In this document: piece by piece, positions 7,110 to 15,025 of the stretch
Position numbering within the stretch: the stretch's first letter is position 1
Layout of the letters: each line of letters opens with the position of its first letter
Assembly: GCF_000282895.1 (NCBI RefSeq)
Contig: NZ_ALBQ01000013.1
Location: 124,001-188,000, forward strand
Direction: 5' to 3'
Source: Sphingomonas sp. ATCC 31555
GTDB taxonomy: Bacteria > Pseudomonadota > Alphaproteobacteria > Sphingomonadales > Sphingomonadaceae
DNA: 64,000 nucleotides
Notes under the pieces: model-generated
Told to the model about the DNA's origin: nothing
Database searches by the model: none
Seen by the model: the letters and a program-made list of their open reading frames with translations, nothing else
Program-made: the position numbers and the translations under genes

Positions 7110-7664
7110 TCAGCGTCGCATGGCCGTCTGCACGACATTTCCCTGCACCCCAACCTTGCCGACGCGCACCTCGCGACGAAGAAGCCGCTCGTGCAGCTGC
7201 TCGCTCCACTGCGCCGCTACTGCGGGCGGCACCGCGGCGGAGGGTATCAGCAGCACGTTGACCTGCCCCGCCAGGTCATGGCCCAGCACCGCGCCTTCCA
7301 CCTTGTAGCTGCCGAGCGGCAGCGACAGGTGCACTTCGGGCTGCGCGGTTTTGCTGACTTCGGCGATGGCGGCCGCGATCCGATCGAGCTGGGCATGCTG
7401 CGCGGGATCGACCGCACCCGCCGCAGCGGGCCGTGCCGCGATGGCCAGCGCAGCGAAGTCGCGGGCGGCGACCATCGCCGCCAGCCCATCGGCCTTGTCC
7501 AAGCCGGGATCCTTTACCGGCCGCTTCCCCGCGTGGCGGGAGAGCGCATCGGCGAACGCCTTGCGCTGCTTGGGCGCCGCCTCGGGCTCGCCCTTGGCGG
7601 GCGCGTCGCGGGGCGTGGGTGCGGACTTGCTCTGAACCGAGCCGCTGGTCGGAGCGCCGTTCAT
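7110..7664 (-). CDS. sctP: SctP, T3SS needle-length/substrate-switch protein (HpaP-like)
   Basis: A 184-residue protein, last gene of the leftward sct operon. The N-terminal half is polar and low in complexity (SKSAPTPRDAPAKGEPEAAP). The C-terminal half has the hydrophobic pattern of the HpaP/FliK-C type domain: VHLSLPLGSYKVEGAVLGHD, then VNVLLIPSAAV, then EQLHERLLRREV. Such proteins control needle length and the switch of substrate class through SctU. The start ATG at 7664 overlaps the sctO stop (ATGA-type overlap). The assignment rests on position directly after sctO plus this domain pattern; the family is poorly conserved. Confidence 0.7.
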   Translation of the reverse strand: MNGAPTSGSVQSKSAPTPRDAPAKGEPEAAPKQRKAFADALSRHAGKRPVKDPGLDKADGLAAMVAARDFAALAIAARPAAAGAVDPAQHAQLDRIAAAIAEVSKTAQPEVHLSLPLGSYKVEGAVLGHDLAGQVNVLLIPSAAVPPAVAAQWSEQLHERLLRREVRVGKVGVQGNVVQTAMRR

Positions 7665-8116
7665 GCCCAGCCTCGCGACTGGATAAAAGCGGTGGCCTCG
7701 GAATCGACGCGATCCTCGGTCCGGCGTTGCTCGGCGCGGCGGAGGGTCTGGTGATGCGCGGCAACGCTTTCGCTGCGCACGCGGTGCTGGTCGAGCGCCC
7801 TGCCGGCGGCTCCCTGGGCATCGACTGCGAGTTCGTGGCGCGCACGCTGGTCGCTGGCGCGTGCCGCCGCGCCGATCTCTTCCGCGACGCGCTGGTCGAG
7901 CCAGAGCCGTGTCTGCGGGCAGGCCGGGCTCGCCTGGAAGAGCATGCGGGCGTCGCCGCACTCGCGTTCGGCCGCGGTGCGGGCGACTTCGGCAGCGGAG
8001 GCCGCCGCTTGCGCCTGCTGGGCCGCCTCCCGCGCCTCGATCAGCGCGCGCGTCAGGCGCTGCTCGCGCATCTGGGCGATGCGCGCCAGTACGGGCGCGC
8101 GATTGTCAGCGGGCAT
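7661..8116 (-). CDS. sctO: SctO, T3SS ATPase stalk protein
   Basis: A 151-residue protein rich in Ala, Arg, Glu and Gln with heptad-like helices (LTRALIEAREAAQQAQAAAS, then ARTAAERECGDARMLF), as expected of the YscO/FliJ family coiled-coil hairpin that inserts into the ATPase hexamer and links it to the export gate. It starts inside the end of sctN and ends inside the start of sctP, which fits its usual place between these two. Sequence conservation in this family is low, so position carries much of the weight. Confidence 0.75.
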   Translation of the reverse strand: MPADNRAPVLARIAQMREQRLTRALIEAREAAQQAQAAASAAEVARTAAERECGDARMLFQASPACPQTRLWLDQRVAEEIGAAARASDQRARHELAVDAQGAAGRALDQHRVRSESVAAHHQTLRRAEQRRTEDRVDSEATAFIQSRGWA

Positions 8117-9425
8117 GATCCATCTCCTCGAAGGTGCGCAGCCGGGCGATGCTCTCGCCCAGCGAGGTGCGTTCGCTGCCCGACTGGCGCAGATAGGCGG
8201 CAATCGCCTGGCGCTCGGCCAGCGCGCGATCGGCCAGCGGATCGCGGCCGGGCTGATATTCGCCGATCTGGACGAGCAGCTCGATCTCGTCGAGCTTGGC
8301 CAGCATCGCCCGCAGTCCGTGCGCCGCGCGCTGCTGCGCCCCGCTTGCGAGCCGCGGGAACAGGCGTGAGAGGCTGCCCAGCACGTCGATCGCCGGATAA
8401 TGGCCGCGCGAGGCGAGCTTGCGCGACAGGACGATGTGGCCATCCAACAGCGAGCGCACTTCCTCGCCGATTGGATCCCCGTCCTCGTCCTCCAGCAGCA
8501 CGGTGTAGAGCGCGGTGATCGCGCCAGCCTCCGCGGTGCCGCTGCGCTCGAACAGCCGCGGCAGTTCGGCGAACACCGAGGGCGGGAAGCCGCGCCGCAC
8601 CGCCGGCTCGCCCGCGGCCAGCCCGATCTCGCGGAGCGCACGGGCGAAGCGGGTGACGCTGTCCATCAGCAGCAGCACGTGCCGGCCCTCGTCGCGCAGC
8701 CCCTCCGCAATGGCGGTGGCGACATGCGCCGCGCGGACGCGCTCCATCGCCGGGCGATCGGAGGTCGCGACGATCACCACCGAGCGGGCGAGCCCCACGG
8801 CGCCCAACGTCTCCTCGATGAACTCGCGCACCTCGCGGCCGCGCTCGCCGATCAGCGCGATGACGATCGCATCGCACTGGGCATTGCGCGCCAGGTTCGC
8901 GAGCAGTGTCGACTTGCCGACGCCGGCGCTGGCGAAGATGCCGACCCGCTGGCCGATGCCGATCGGCATCACCCCGTCGATTGCGCGGATGCCGGTTTCC
9001 ATCGCCGCGTCGATCGGGCGGCGGTCCATCGGGTTGGGCGCCTCGCCATGGATCGGGCGGTCGGTGCCGCGGCGGACGCTGCCAAGGCCGTCGAGCGGCT
9101 GGAGCCGGGCGTCGAGCACACGGCCCAGCATGTCGGCGCCATAGGGCACGCGATCCTCGCCGCTACGCAGGATCACGTCGCTGTGCATCGACAGGCCGCG
9201 CAGGTCGCCGAGAGGGGTCAGGATCGCGCCGCCATCGGCGAGGCCGATCACCTCGGCCCAGAGCGAGAAGCCCGTCTCCGCATCGACGATCTCGCAATTC
9301 TCGCCGATCCGCGCACGCACGCCGGTGACGCGCAGGGTGGTGCCGAGCGCGCCGACGATGCGGCCATGCTGCTCGAACATAGGCGCGGCATCGAGCGCGC
9401 GGAGCAGGGCCAGCGGATCGCTCAT
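8106..9425 (-). CDS. sctN: SctN, T3SS ATPase
   Basis: A 439-residue protein with an intact F1-type ATPase core: Walker A FASAGVGKSTLL, the VIALIGERGREVREFIE motif typical of type III ATPases, Walker B HVLLLMDSVTRFARA, and the arginine-finger region. It energises unfolding of substrates and chaperone release at the cytoplasmic side of the injectisome. Length is normal for the family. The start overlaps the sctL stop, and its end overlaps sctO. Flagellar FliI is excluded by the presence of a secretin and other injectisome genes in the same operon. Confidence 0.95.
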   Translation of the reverse strand: MSDPLALLRALDAAPMFEQHGRIVGALGTTLRVTGVRARIGENCEIVDAETGFSLWAEVIGLADGGAILTPLGDLRGLSMHSDVILRSGEDRVPYGADMLGRVLDARLQPLDGLGSVRRGTDRPIHGEAPNPMDRRPIDAAMETGIRAIDGVMPIGIGQRVGIFASAGVGKSTLLANLARNAQCDAIVIALIGERGREVREFIEETLGAVGLARSVVIVATSDRPAMERVRAAHVATAIAEGLRDEGRHVLLLMDSVTRFARALREIGLAAGEPAVRRGFPPSVFAELPRLFERSGTAEAGAITALYTVLLEDEDGDPIGEEVRSLLDGHIVLSRKLASRGHYPAIDVLGSLSRLFPRLASGAQQRAAHGLRAMLAKLDEIELLVQIGEYQPGRDPLADRALAERQAIAAYLRQSGSERTSLGESIARLRTFEEMDHAR

Positions 9426-10009
9426 GCCACCCCCCAGCGCTTGGCGAGGGTCTCGAGCTGGACCGAAAGACTGGCGATTACCTGGCCCTGTTCGGTGCGG
9501 ATCGCGCAGTCGTGCGCGCCTAGGCCGGGATCGGCCAGGATCGTCACTTCCGTCAGTGCCGCGAGCCGGGCCGCAACCTTCTCGGCCAGATCCGGCGCCA
9601 CGGCCACGATCACTGCGCCTTGCGGGTGCAGGCGGTCGAGGGCGCGCGCGACCAGCGCCGGCACCAGCGTCGCATCGTCCAGCTCGCCCAGCACGGCATG
9701 CACCGCCGCCAGCGCTGCTTCAGCGATCTCGCTGCGCCTTGCCTGCTCCTGCGCCTCGATCGCGGCAGCGAACTGCGCGATCTCGCGGGCGAGCAGGTCG
9801 TCAATGTCTGTCCGGGCGCCGCTGAGCGCCGTGCTGTAGGCTTCCTCCCGCGCGATGTCCGCAGCCTGCACCGCTTTCGCCTGCGCCTCGCGCACCGCGC
9901 CGAGCAGCGCCACCGCGTCGCTGAAGGATTGGCGCTCGTCGCGCTTGATCACCGCCCGCTCGCTGAACAGCAGCGCTGCGTCGTCGGCATGGACGAGATG
10001 ATAGGTCAT
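9422..10009 (-). CDS. sctL: SctL, T3SS ATPase regulator/stator
   Basis: A 195-residue HrpE/YscL/FliH-type protein. The N-terminus has the usual short MTYHLVHADDAALLFSER lead, followed by a long helical region (IAREEAYSTALSGARTDIDD) and a C-terminal domain with VIVAVAPDLAEKV. It binds SctN and tethers the ATPase to the SctQ sorting platform. It is coupled to its neighbours by 4-bp overlaps on both sides, in the order sctK-sctL-sctN seen in many injectisome operons. Confidence 0.85.
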   Translation of the reverse strand: MTYHLVHADDAALLFSERAVIKRDERQSFSDAVALLGAVREAQAKAVQAADIAREEAYSTALSGARTDIDDLLAREIAQFAAAIEAQEQARRSEIAEAALAAVHAVLGELDDATLVPALVARALDRLHPQGAVIVAVAPDLAEKVAARLAALTEVTILADPGLGAHDCAIRTEQGQVIASLSVQLETLAKRWGVA

Positions 10010-10482
10010 GCGAGGCTCTCCGCGATGGCTTGGGCCCGGACCAACAGGTCCCGCGCGACGGCATCGTCGCGCGCGCCGGGGAATCGGTCTTGCAAGGCGA
10101 CCGGCAAGGCAGCCTCCAGCAATTGCGTGCCGGCGGCGAGCATGCGCTCTGGCGGCGGCAGCTTCTCTGCCCCGACCATTTCCGGCACCTCGGCTTCGCA
10201 GACAGCGTCGAACAGCGGCTCGCCTACCGCCGCCGCAAGCGCCGCCAGCCGCGGCCCGGAGAGCTCGGCATCGATCGCCCTGCGGTGGCGCAACAGCCCC
10301 GCTGCCGCGGCGATTCGCGCGCGCTGCGCCTCGGGCGCATCGAGCCAGTCCGGCAGCTTGGCGAGATCGCCGAACCCCACCGCCGGCAGCCCGCTCGCCC
10401 GCCGGGCAAATCGCGCGCCGCGCCCCTGCCCGCAATGCCGGGCGAGCAACGCCAGCTTGGCGGTCCGTGCCTCCCGGTTCAC
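10006..10482 (-). CDS. sctK: SctK-like T3SS sorting-platform protein
   Basis: About 158 residues from a GTG at 10482 that overlaps the sctJ stop (GTGA). The frame is also open to an ATG at 10530 inside sctJ. The sequence is helical and Ala/Leu-rich with ASGLPAVGFGDLAKLPDWLD near the start and PEMVGAEKLPPPERMLAAG later. No clear catalytic motif is seen. Position between sctJ and sctL, size and composition match the divergent SctK/OrgA group that links SctD to the cytoplasmic platform. Sequence-based support is weak by eye. Confidence 0.65.
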   Translation of the reverse strand: MNREARTAKLALLARHCGQGRGARFARRASGLPAVGFGDLAKLPDWLDAPEAQRARIAAAAGLLRHRRAIDAELSGPRLAALAAAVGEPLFDAVCEAEVPEMVGAEKLPPPERMLAAGTQLLEAALPVALQDRFPGARDDAVARDLLVRAQAIAESLA

Positions 10483-11243
10483 CGCTGCACCGTATCCGGC
10501 AGGCTGGTCCGGGGTTTGCGCATCCGCCACAGCCCGCGTCCCGCAATCGCCAGCACGATCAGCGCGACCACGCCGATCGCCCCGCGCATCAGCGTCGAGA
10601 CCGACACCATGCCTTCGCTCTCCGGCAGCACCGGCGCGGCCTGCGCCGGCACCATCACCACCGAGACACGATCATAGGTGAGCCCGTCGATGGAATTGGT
10701 GACCAGCGACTTGATCGCCCCCGTCTGGCTGCGCAGGTCGAAACCGGTGCGGTACTTCACGAACACCGATGCCGCCGAGGGCTTGGCCTCGCGCGACAGC
10801 GGATCGGCCTCGGGCATGGTAAGGTGGACACGCGCCTGCACCACGCCGTCGATGCCGCTGATCGTCCGGCTCAGCTCCTGCGAGAGGCCGTAGATCAGCC
10901 GCGCCCGCTCCTCGAGCGGGGTGGAGGTAAAGCCCTCCTTCTTGAACACCGAGCCGAGCGAGTCATAATTCTCGTGCGGCAGGCCGTGTGCGCGCAGCGT
11001 CTCCACCGCGCTGGCAAAGTCGGCCTGGTCGACGGCGATGCTCCACTGGTCCTTTTCCCCCGCCACCTTGGTCGCGGTGATGCCGGCCTGGTTGAGCACG
11101 GCGATCATCTCGTTGGCGGCCGGCTCAGTGAGCTTGCCATAGACTTCCTGCCGGCTGCAGCCGGCAAGCCCGAAGGCGGCGACCACCAGCAGCGGCGCGG
11201 CGATCCGCGCTTGCCAGCGGCGCGCGGGGGCAAGGCCGCTCAT
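10479..11243 (-). CDS. sctJ: SctJ, T3SS inner-ring lipoprotein
   Basis: A 254-residue YscJ/PrgK/FliF-type protein. The signal ends in the lipobox AFGLAGC, and the mature part begins SRQEVYGKLTEPAANEMIAVL. Ring-building motifs are visible (HGLPHENYDSLGSVFKKEGF, then GVVQARVHLTMPEADPLS), and a C-terminal transmembrane helix (GAIGVVALIVLAIAGRGLW) follows a periplasmic linker. It forms the inner-membrane ring with SctD. The ATG at 11243 overlaps the sctI stop, so I prefer it over the longer frame reaching 11330. Confidence 0.93.
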   Translation of the reverse strand: MSGLAPARRWQARIAAPLLVVAAFGLAGCSRQEVYGKLTEPAANEMIAVLNQAGITATKVAGEKDQWSIAVDQADFASAVETLRAHGLPHENYDSLGSVFKKEGFTSTPLEERARLIYGLSQELSRTISGIDGVVQARVHLTMPEADPLSREAKPSAASVFVKYRTGFDLRSQTGAIKSLVTNSIDGLTYDRVSVVMVPAQAAPVLPESEGMVSVSTLMRGAIGVVALIVLAIAGRGLWRMRKPRTSLPDTVQR

Positions 11244-11662
11244 TGCTGCTTGAACAGCTGTTGCACGCCGTCCGAACTCCGGTTGGCGATGTTGGAGGTA
11301 AGCTGCGCCTGGAACATGAACTCGGAGCATTTCATGTTGAGCTGCACCATCTCGCCCGGGGTCAGCTGCCCGCCGCTGGCCTCGGCGGTCTCGGCATAGC
11401 GCGAGACGGCGCGGGCCTGGACGTTCACCTGGTCGAGCGCGTTGAACATGCCCTTCATCGCCGGCGGGATCGGACCGGCGGCGACGGTGCCCTGCACCCC
11501 GCCCATCTTCTCCAGCGCCGCCTGGAAGCGCGCGTCGAACTGCGGCGTGGTGGCACCGCCGCCCTGGCCGCCTGGGGCGAGCAGTTCGAAGGCGCGCGAG
11601 ACGCCGTTCGTGCCCTGCCCCCCGGCCGGCGCGACCAGCGCGCCGATCGCATCGATGCTCAT
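11240..11662 (-). CDS. sctI: SctI, T3SS inner rod protein
   Basis: A 140-residue protein directly before sctJ. The C-terminal region, LTPGEMVQLNMKCSEFMFQA and following, fits the conserved helical polymerisation segment of YscI/HrpB-type inner rod proteins, and MFNALDQVNVQARAVSRY precedes it. The N-terminus is Gly-rich and flexible, as in exported early substrates. It connects the export gate to the needle. Overlaps of 4 bp with sctJ and close spacing to the needle gene show co-translation. Confidence 0.82.
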   Translation of the reverse strand: MSIDAIGALVAPAGGQGTNGVSRAFELLAPGGQGGGATTPQFDARFQAALEKMGGVQGTVAAGPIPPAMKGMFNALDQVNVQARAVSRYAETAEASGGQLTPGEMVQLNMKCSEFMFQAQLTSNIANRSSDGVQQLFKQQ

Positions 11663-11664
11663 CG

Positions 11665-11973
11665 TCAGTTCTTCCGCGCCATGGTTTCGAGCGCCTTGGA
11701 GACGCTGTCGATCGAGCTGTGGGAACTGTTCGCCATGAAGCTCATCCGCATCGATTCGGTGGTCAGCTGGGTGATGTCGGAAGGCTTGTCGCCGCCCTGG
11801 CTCACCACGTCGGACTGGGCGGTGATCGCATCGGCCTGGGTGTCGAGCGCCTTGCCCCAGGCTTCGCCGAACGCCTCGAACCAGTTGCCCTTGCCGGCGC
11901 GGCTCTCGGTGGTGCCCATGTTGCCGAGCGAGGCGATCGTGCCGAGGACGGCGCTGTTGATCGGGTTGGTCAT
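11665..11973 (-). CDS. sctF: SctF-like T3SS needle subunit
   Basis: A 102-residue protein with a helix-turn-helix hairpin layout: helix (WGKALDTQADAITAQSDVV), a short turn carrying the needle hallmark KPSD, then a second helix (ITQLTTESMRMSFMANSSHS and SIDSVSKALETMARKN). Needle proteins of the MxiH/PrgI type have the same P-S-D turn and a C-terminal assembly helix. Its C-terminal 75 residues clearly resemble those of the protein at 23051-23686 (GNW start, MARK end). It lies 2 bp upstream of sctI. It is longer than the usual 80-85 residues because of an N-terminal extension. Confidence 0.75.
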   Translation of the reverse strand: MTNPINSAVLGTIASLGNMGTTESRAGKGNWFEAFGEAWGKALDTQADAITAQSDVVSQGGDKPSDITQLTTESMRMSFMANSSHSSIDSVSKALETMARKN

Positions 11974-13190
11974 TGGGTGGTCACTCCGTCTGCGTCGCCG
12001 CCAGGGGTGGTGGAGGGTTCCGGGGACGGCGGCGTGCTGGGTCCCAGGACGAGTTCTTCGATCCGGCCGTCGCGCTCGAAGCTGGCGCGGCCGTTGCCGA
12101 TGGCGACGATGCGGTGGCCGGTCGGCACCGTGGCGCCGGCGAACCAGCGGGTACCGTCGGCGGTGGTGAGGTAGCCGGGGTCGCCGTCTATGAAGGTCGC
12201 GAGGCCGTACGCCGAGCCCGAGAAGAAATATTGCAGGTCACGGTCGCCGCGCGCGCCGTCGGTGGCGAAGTCGACGCGGGTGATGCCGGGCACGTCCTCC
12301 TTGATCAGCCGCGCGAGATCGGCCTGGCGATCGGCGGGGAGGAATTCGGCCTTCACCATCAGCGCGTTGCCGCGGCGAGGAATCGCTTCGGCATCGACCC
12401 CTTGCGCGCGCAGCAGATCGGTGGCGGCAGCGGCGAGCCCGTCCATCGTCTCGACATCGAGCGTGGCCGGGCCGAGCTGCCCGGCAACGACCTGCCGCAG
12501 CCGGGCGAGCGCGGCGTCATCCTTGACGATCCCGCGGACGATCGTGCCGTTGCGGGTTTCCTCCACCTCGAGGTCGCGGAAGCCGGCGGCGGCGAGCATC
12601 GCCTGTTCGCCGGCGCTGTCGTGCAGCTCGCGCGTTACCCAGCGGACGGCGGGCGGCGCGAACAGCAGGAGCAGCAGCAAGGCCGCCACGGCCGCGGCAT
12701 AGGCGGGCCAGTAGCGATCCAGCGCCAGCGCGCCGCGCATCGGGTAGAGCCGGGTCGCGACCCGCTCGGGGAGCGCGGCGCGCTGCGGCGACAATACGGG
12801 TGCATCGGCAGCGGCTGGCGCAACCATCGGCGCAAGCCGGATGGCGTCGTCCCAGCGCGGGTCCTCCGGCGCGCCGATCGCGACGGCCACCGCGCCGACC
12901 AGCATCGGCACGAAGGGCGGCAGCGATGCCTGCTCGCCCGCTCCGACCGGTCGGCCGAGAAGGGTCACCTGCCCCGCCGCCACGCGGACGCAGGCCATGC
13001 CGTCGGCAAGGTCGAGCTCGAGCGACACGCCGCGCGCGGAAGGGTCGCGCAGCACGATGTCGTGCTCGAACCCGTGCCCGACGCGGACGAACTTGCCCCG
13101 GTGCAGCCGATGCTCGGCGCCCGACAGGCGGCCGTTCAGCACCCGCAGCACCATGGTGCCGGGCTTTACCGGGGCGAAGGGCGCGTTCAC
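11970..13190 (-). CDS. sctD: SctD, T3SS outer inner-membrane ring protein
   Basis: A 406-residue YscD/PrgH/HrpW-type protein. It has an N-terminal cytoplasmic FHA-like domain (LRVLNGRLSGAEHRL, then FVRVGHGFEHDIVLRD), a single membrane helix near residue 165 (YAAAVAALLLLLLFAPPAV), and a periplasmic part with repeated ring-building folds (AAAGFRDLEVEETRNGTIVR, then AEFLPADRQADLARLI). The C-terminal tail is Pro/Thr-rich. It bridges SctJ and the secretin. Gene overlaps: starts within the sctC end, ends within the sctF start. Confidence 0.9.
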   Translation of the reverse strand: MNAPFAPVKPGTMVLRVLNGRLSGAEHRLHRGKFVRVGHGFEHDIVLRDPSARGVSLELDLADGMACVRVAAGQVTLLGRPVGAGEQASLPPFVPMLVGAVAVAIGAPEDPRWDDAIRLAPMVAPAAADAPVLSPQRAALPERVATRLYPMRGALALDRYWPAYAAAVAALLLLLLFAPPAVRWVTRELHDSAGEQAMLAAAGFRDLEVEETRNGTIVRGIVKDDAALARLRQVVAGQLGPATLDVETMDGLAAAATDLLRAQGVDAEAIPRRGNALMVKAEFLPADRQADLARLIKEDVPGITRVDFATDGARGDRDLQYFFSGSAYGLATFIDGDPGYLTTADGTRWFAGATVPTGHRIVAIGNGRASFERDGRIEELVLGPSTPPSPEPSTTPGGDADGVTTQ

Positions 13191-15025
13191 CGGCGGGCCC
13201 TCCGGCTGCGCTTCTGGTGGCGGTCGCCCGCTGCCCGGATCTGCTCGATCGGGATCGGGTTGGTGGCCGAGCTCGGCTGCACCGCCGCCGCCTGCTGCTC
13301 GCGGCGCGAGACGACGCGCGGGGTGATCAGGAAGATGCGCTCGAAATGCTGGTCGCCCTTCTTGCGCTTGCGGAAGGCCTGGCCGAGGATCGGCACGTCG
13401 CCCGCCACCGGCACCTTCGACTTGTAGTCGTAGGAGGTCTCGACGGTCATGCCGCCGATCAGCAGGCTCTCGCCCTGCTTCACCACCGCGCTGGTGTTGA
13501 TGCTGCTCTGCTTCACCGCCGGGATGCCGTCGACCACCAGGCCGGTGGGCGAGCCGTCGAGGATCTCGATCGCCATGCGGGTGCGCAGCTCGCCGCCGTC
13601 ATAGAGGATCGACGGGTTGACCCGCATCACCATGCCCGCGGTCACCGGGAACAGGTCCACCTGCCGGTCTCCGGCGACGCGGACATAATATTGCACCTGA
13701 TTGTTGAACACCGCGGGGATGTTATTGAGCGTGCTCAGCCGCGGCCGCGAGATCACCCGCAGCGCACCGGTCTTCTCCAGCGCGGTGATGCGCGCGGCGA
13801 ACAGGTCCAGGCCGCCGGTGAGATACGCCGCGCCGACATTGCCGCTGGAGAAGTTGTTGGTCGGGTTGGTCGCGTTGCCGCCGAACAGCGCGCCCAGGCC
13901 GCCGGTCCTGAAGCCGAAGTCGAGCCCCAGTTCCTTGAGCTTGCTGGTATCGAGCTCGAGGATCGTCGCCTCGATCTCCACCCCGCGCGGCTCGACGTCG
14001 AGCGCGCGGACGATGTCTTCGTAGACGGTCATCGATTCGGGCCGGTCGCGGATCAGCACGGCGTTATTGCTGGGGTCGACCTCGACGCGCGGACCGTTGA
14101 TGTCGCGCACCGCGGCTTCGCGGACCACCACGGTATCGAGGCCGGGCGTGCCCTGCTGGTCGAAGCTGCGCTGCGCCTCGTCCGGCGGCACGGCGTTGAG
14201 GCCGCGCCCACCGAGACGGGGCAGTGACTGGCGCTGGACGTCGAAATTGCCGCTGGTCGACACGGTCGAGCTCGGACGACCATCCCCCATCATCCCGCGC
14301 AGGATCGAACCCACGCCGGGGATGGTGATGGTGCGGTCGAAGCTCTTCTGGATCGTGTCGTCGGCGCGGGCGTAGCGGAGGTAGAAGATCCGCACCTCAT
14401 AGGGCGAGCGCGTCGTGGCGCCGCTCAGCACCTTGGAGCGGAGCGGCGAACTGGTCACCGTCTCCAGTGCGGCGGGGCCGAGCAGCGGCGAAACGATCGG
14501 CGCGGTCGGGGACGTGGCGGAGGCCTGGATCACCGCCGGATTGCCTGCGGTACCCGCCAGCTGCGCCACGCGGTCGAGGAACGCGGGCACGCCGGTGGCG
14601 CTCACCGAATTGCTCGCGGCCGAGACGCGATTGGCGTCGTCGAGGATCCGCAGCTTCTGGGCGTCGCGTACCACTGCCTCGGGGTCGGCAGCGTTGAAGC
14701 TGCGCGAGGTTACCTCGGCCGCGGAGTACACCCGCACCACCGCGCCGTCATAATAGGCGACGAGGTTGAAGGCCTTGGCGAGCTGCGTCCACACCTGTCG
14801 CGGCGTGCCGACGAACACGCCGTTGACCTTGCCGGTCACCGCCGAGCTCACCTTCGCCTTGACCCCGGCCTGGCCGAACAGATCGACGACGGCGGCATCG
14901 ACGCGCTGGTTGCGCGCGGTGAGCGTGATCCGCTTCTGTCCCATGGGCGGCGTCTCGGCGGGGGCGGCGACGGGCAGCAAAGCGGTACAGGCAAGCAGGG
15001 CAAGGAAGCGCTGGGCGCGGATCAT
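13187..15025 (-). CDS. sctC: SctC, T3SS outer-membrane secretin
   Basis: A 612-residue secretin. Sec signal MIRAQRFLALLACTALLPVA with cleavage near APAE. Periplasmic N-domains follow (DLFGQAGVKAKVSSAVTGKV; RVEVDPSNNAVLIRDRPESM). The C-terminal secretin gate has the typical segments RPRLSTLNNIPAVFNNQVQY, VTAGMVMRVNPSIL, KQGESLLIGGMT and VPILGQAFR. It forms the outer-membrane channel of the injectisome and is the best evidence against a flagellar system. The ATG at 15025 overlaps the sctV stop (CTATGA); the longer frame upstream lies within sctV. Confidence 0.95.
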   Translation of the reverse strand: MIRAQRFLALLACTALLPVAAPAETPPMGQKRITLTARNQRVDAAVVDLFGQAGVKAKVSSAVTGKVNGVFVGTPRQVWTQLAKAFNLVAYYDGAVVRVYSAAEVTSRSFNAADPEAVVRDAQKLRILDDANRVSAASNSVSATGVPAFLDRVAQLAGTAGNPAVIQASATSPTAPIVSPLLGPAALETVTSSPLRSKVLSGATTRSPYEVRIFYLRYARADDTIQKSFDRTITIPGVGSILRGMMGDGRPSSTVSTSGNFDVQRQSLPRLGGRGLNAVPPDEAQRSFDQQGTPGLDTVVVREAAVRDINGPRVEVDPSNNAVLIRDRPESMTVYEDIVRALDVEPRGVEIEATILELDTSKLKELGLDFGFRTGGLGALFGGNATNPTNNFSSGNVGAAYLTGGLDLFAARITALEKTGALRVISRPRLSTLNNIPAVFNNQVQYYVRVAGDRQVDLFPVTAGMVMRVNPSILYDGGELRTRMAIEILDGSPTGLVVDGIPAVKQSSINTSAVVKQGESLLIGGMTVETSYDYKSKVPVAGDVPILGQAFRKRKKGDQHFERIFLITPRVVSRREQQAAAVQPSSATNPIPIEQIRAAGDRHQKRSRRARR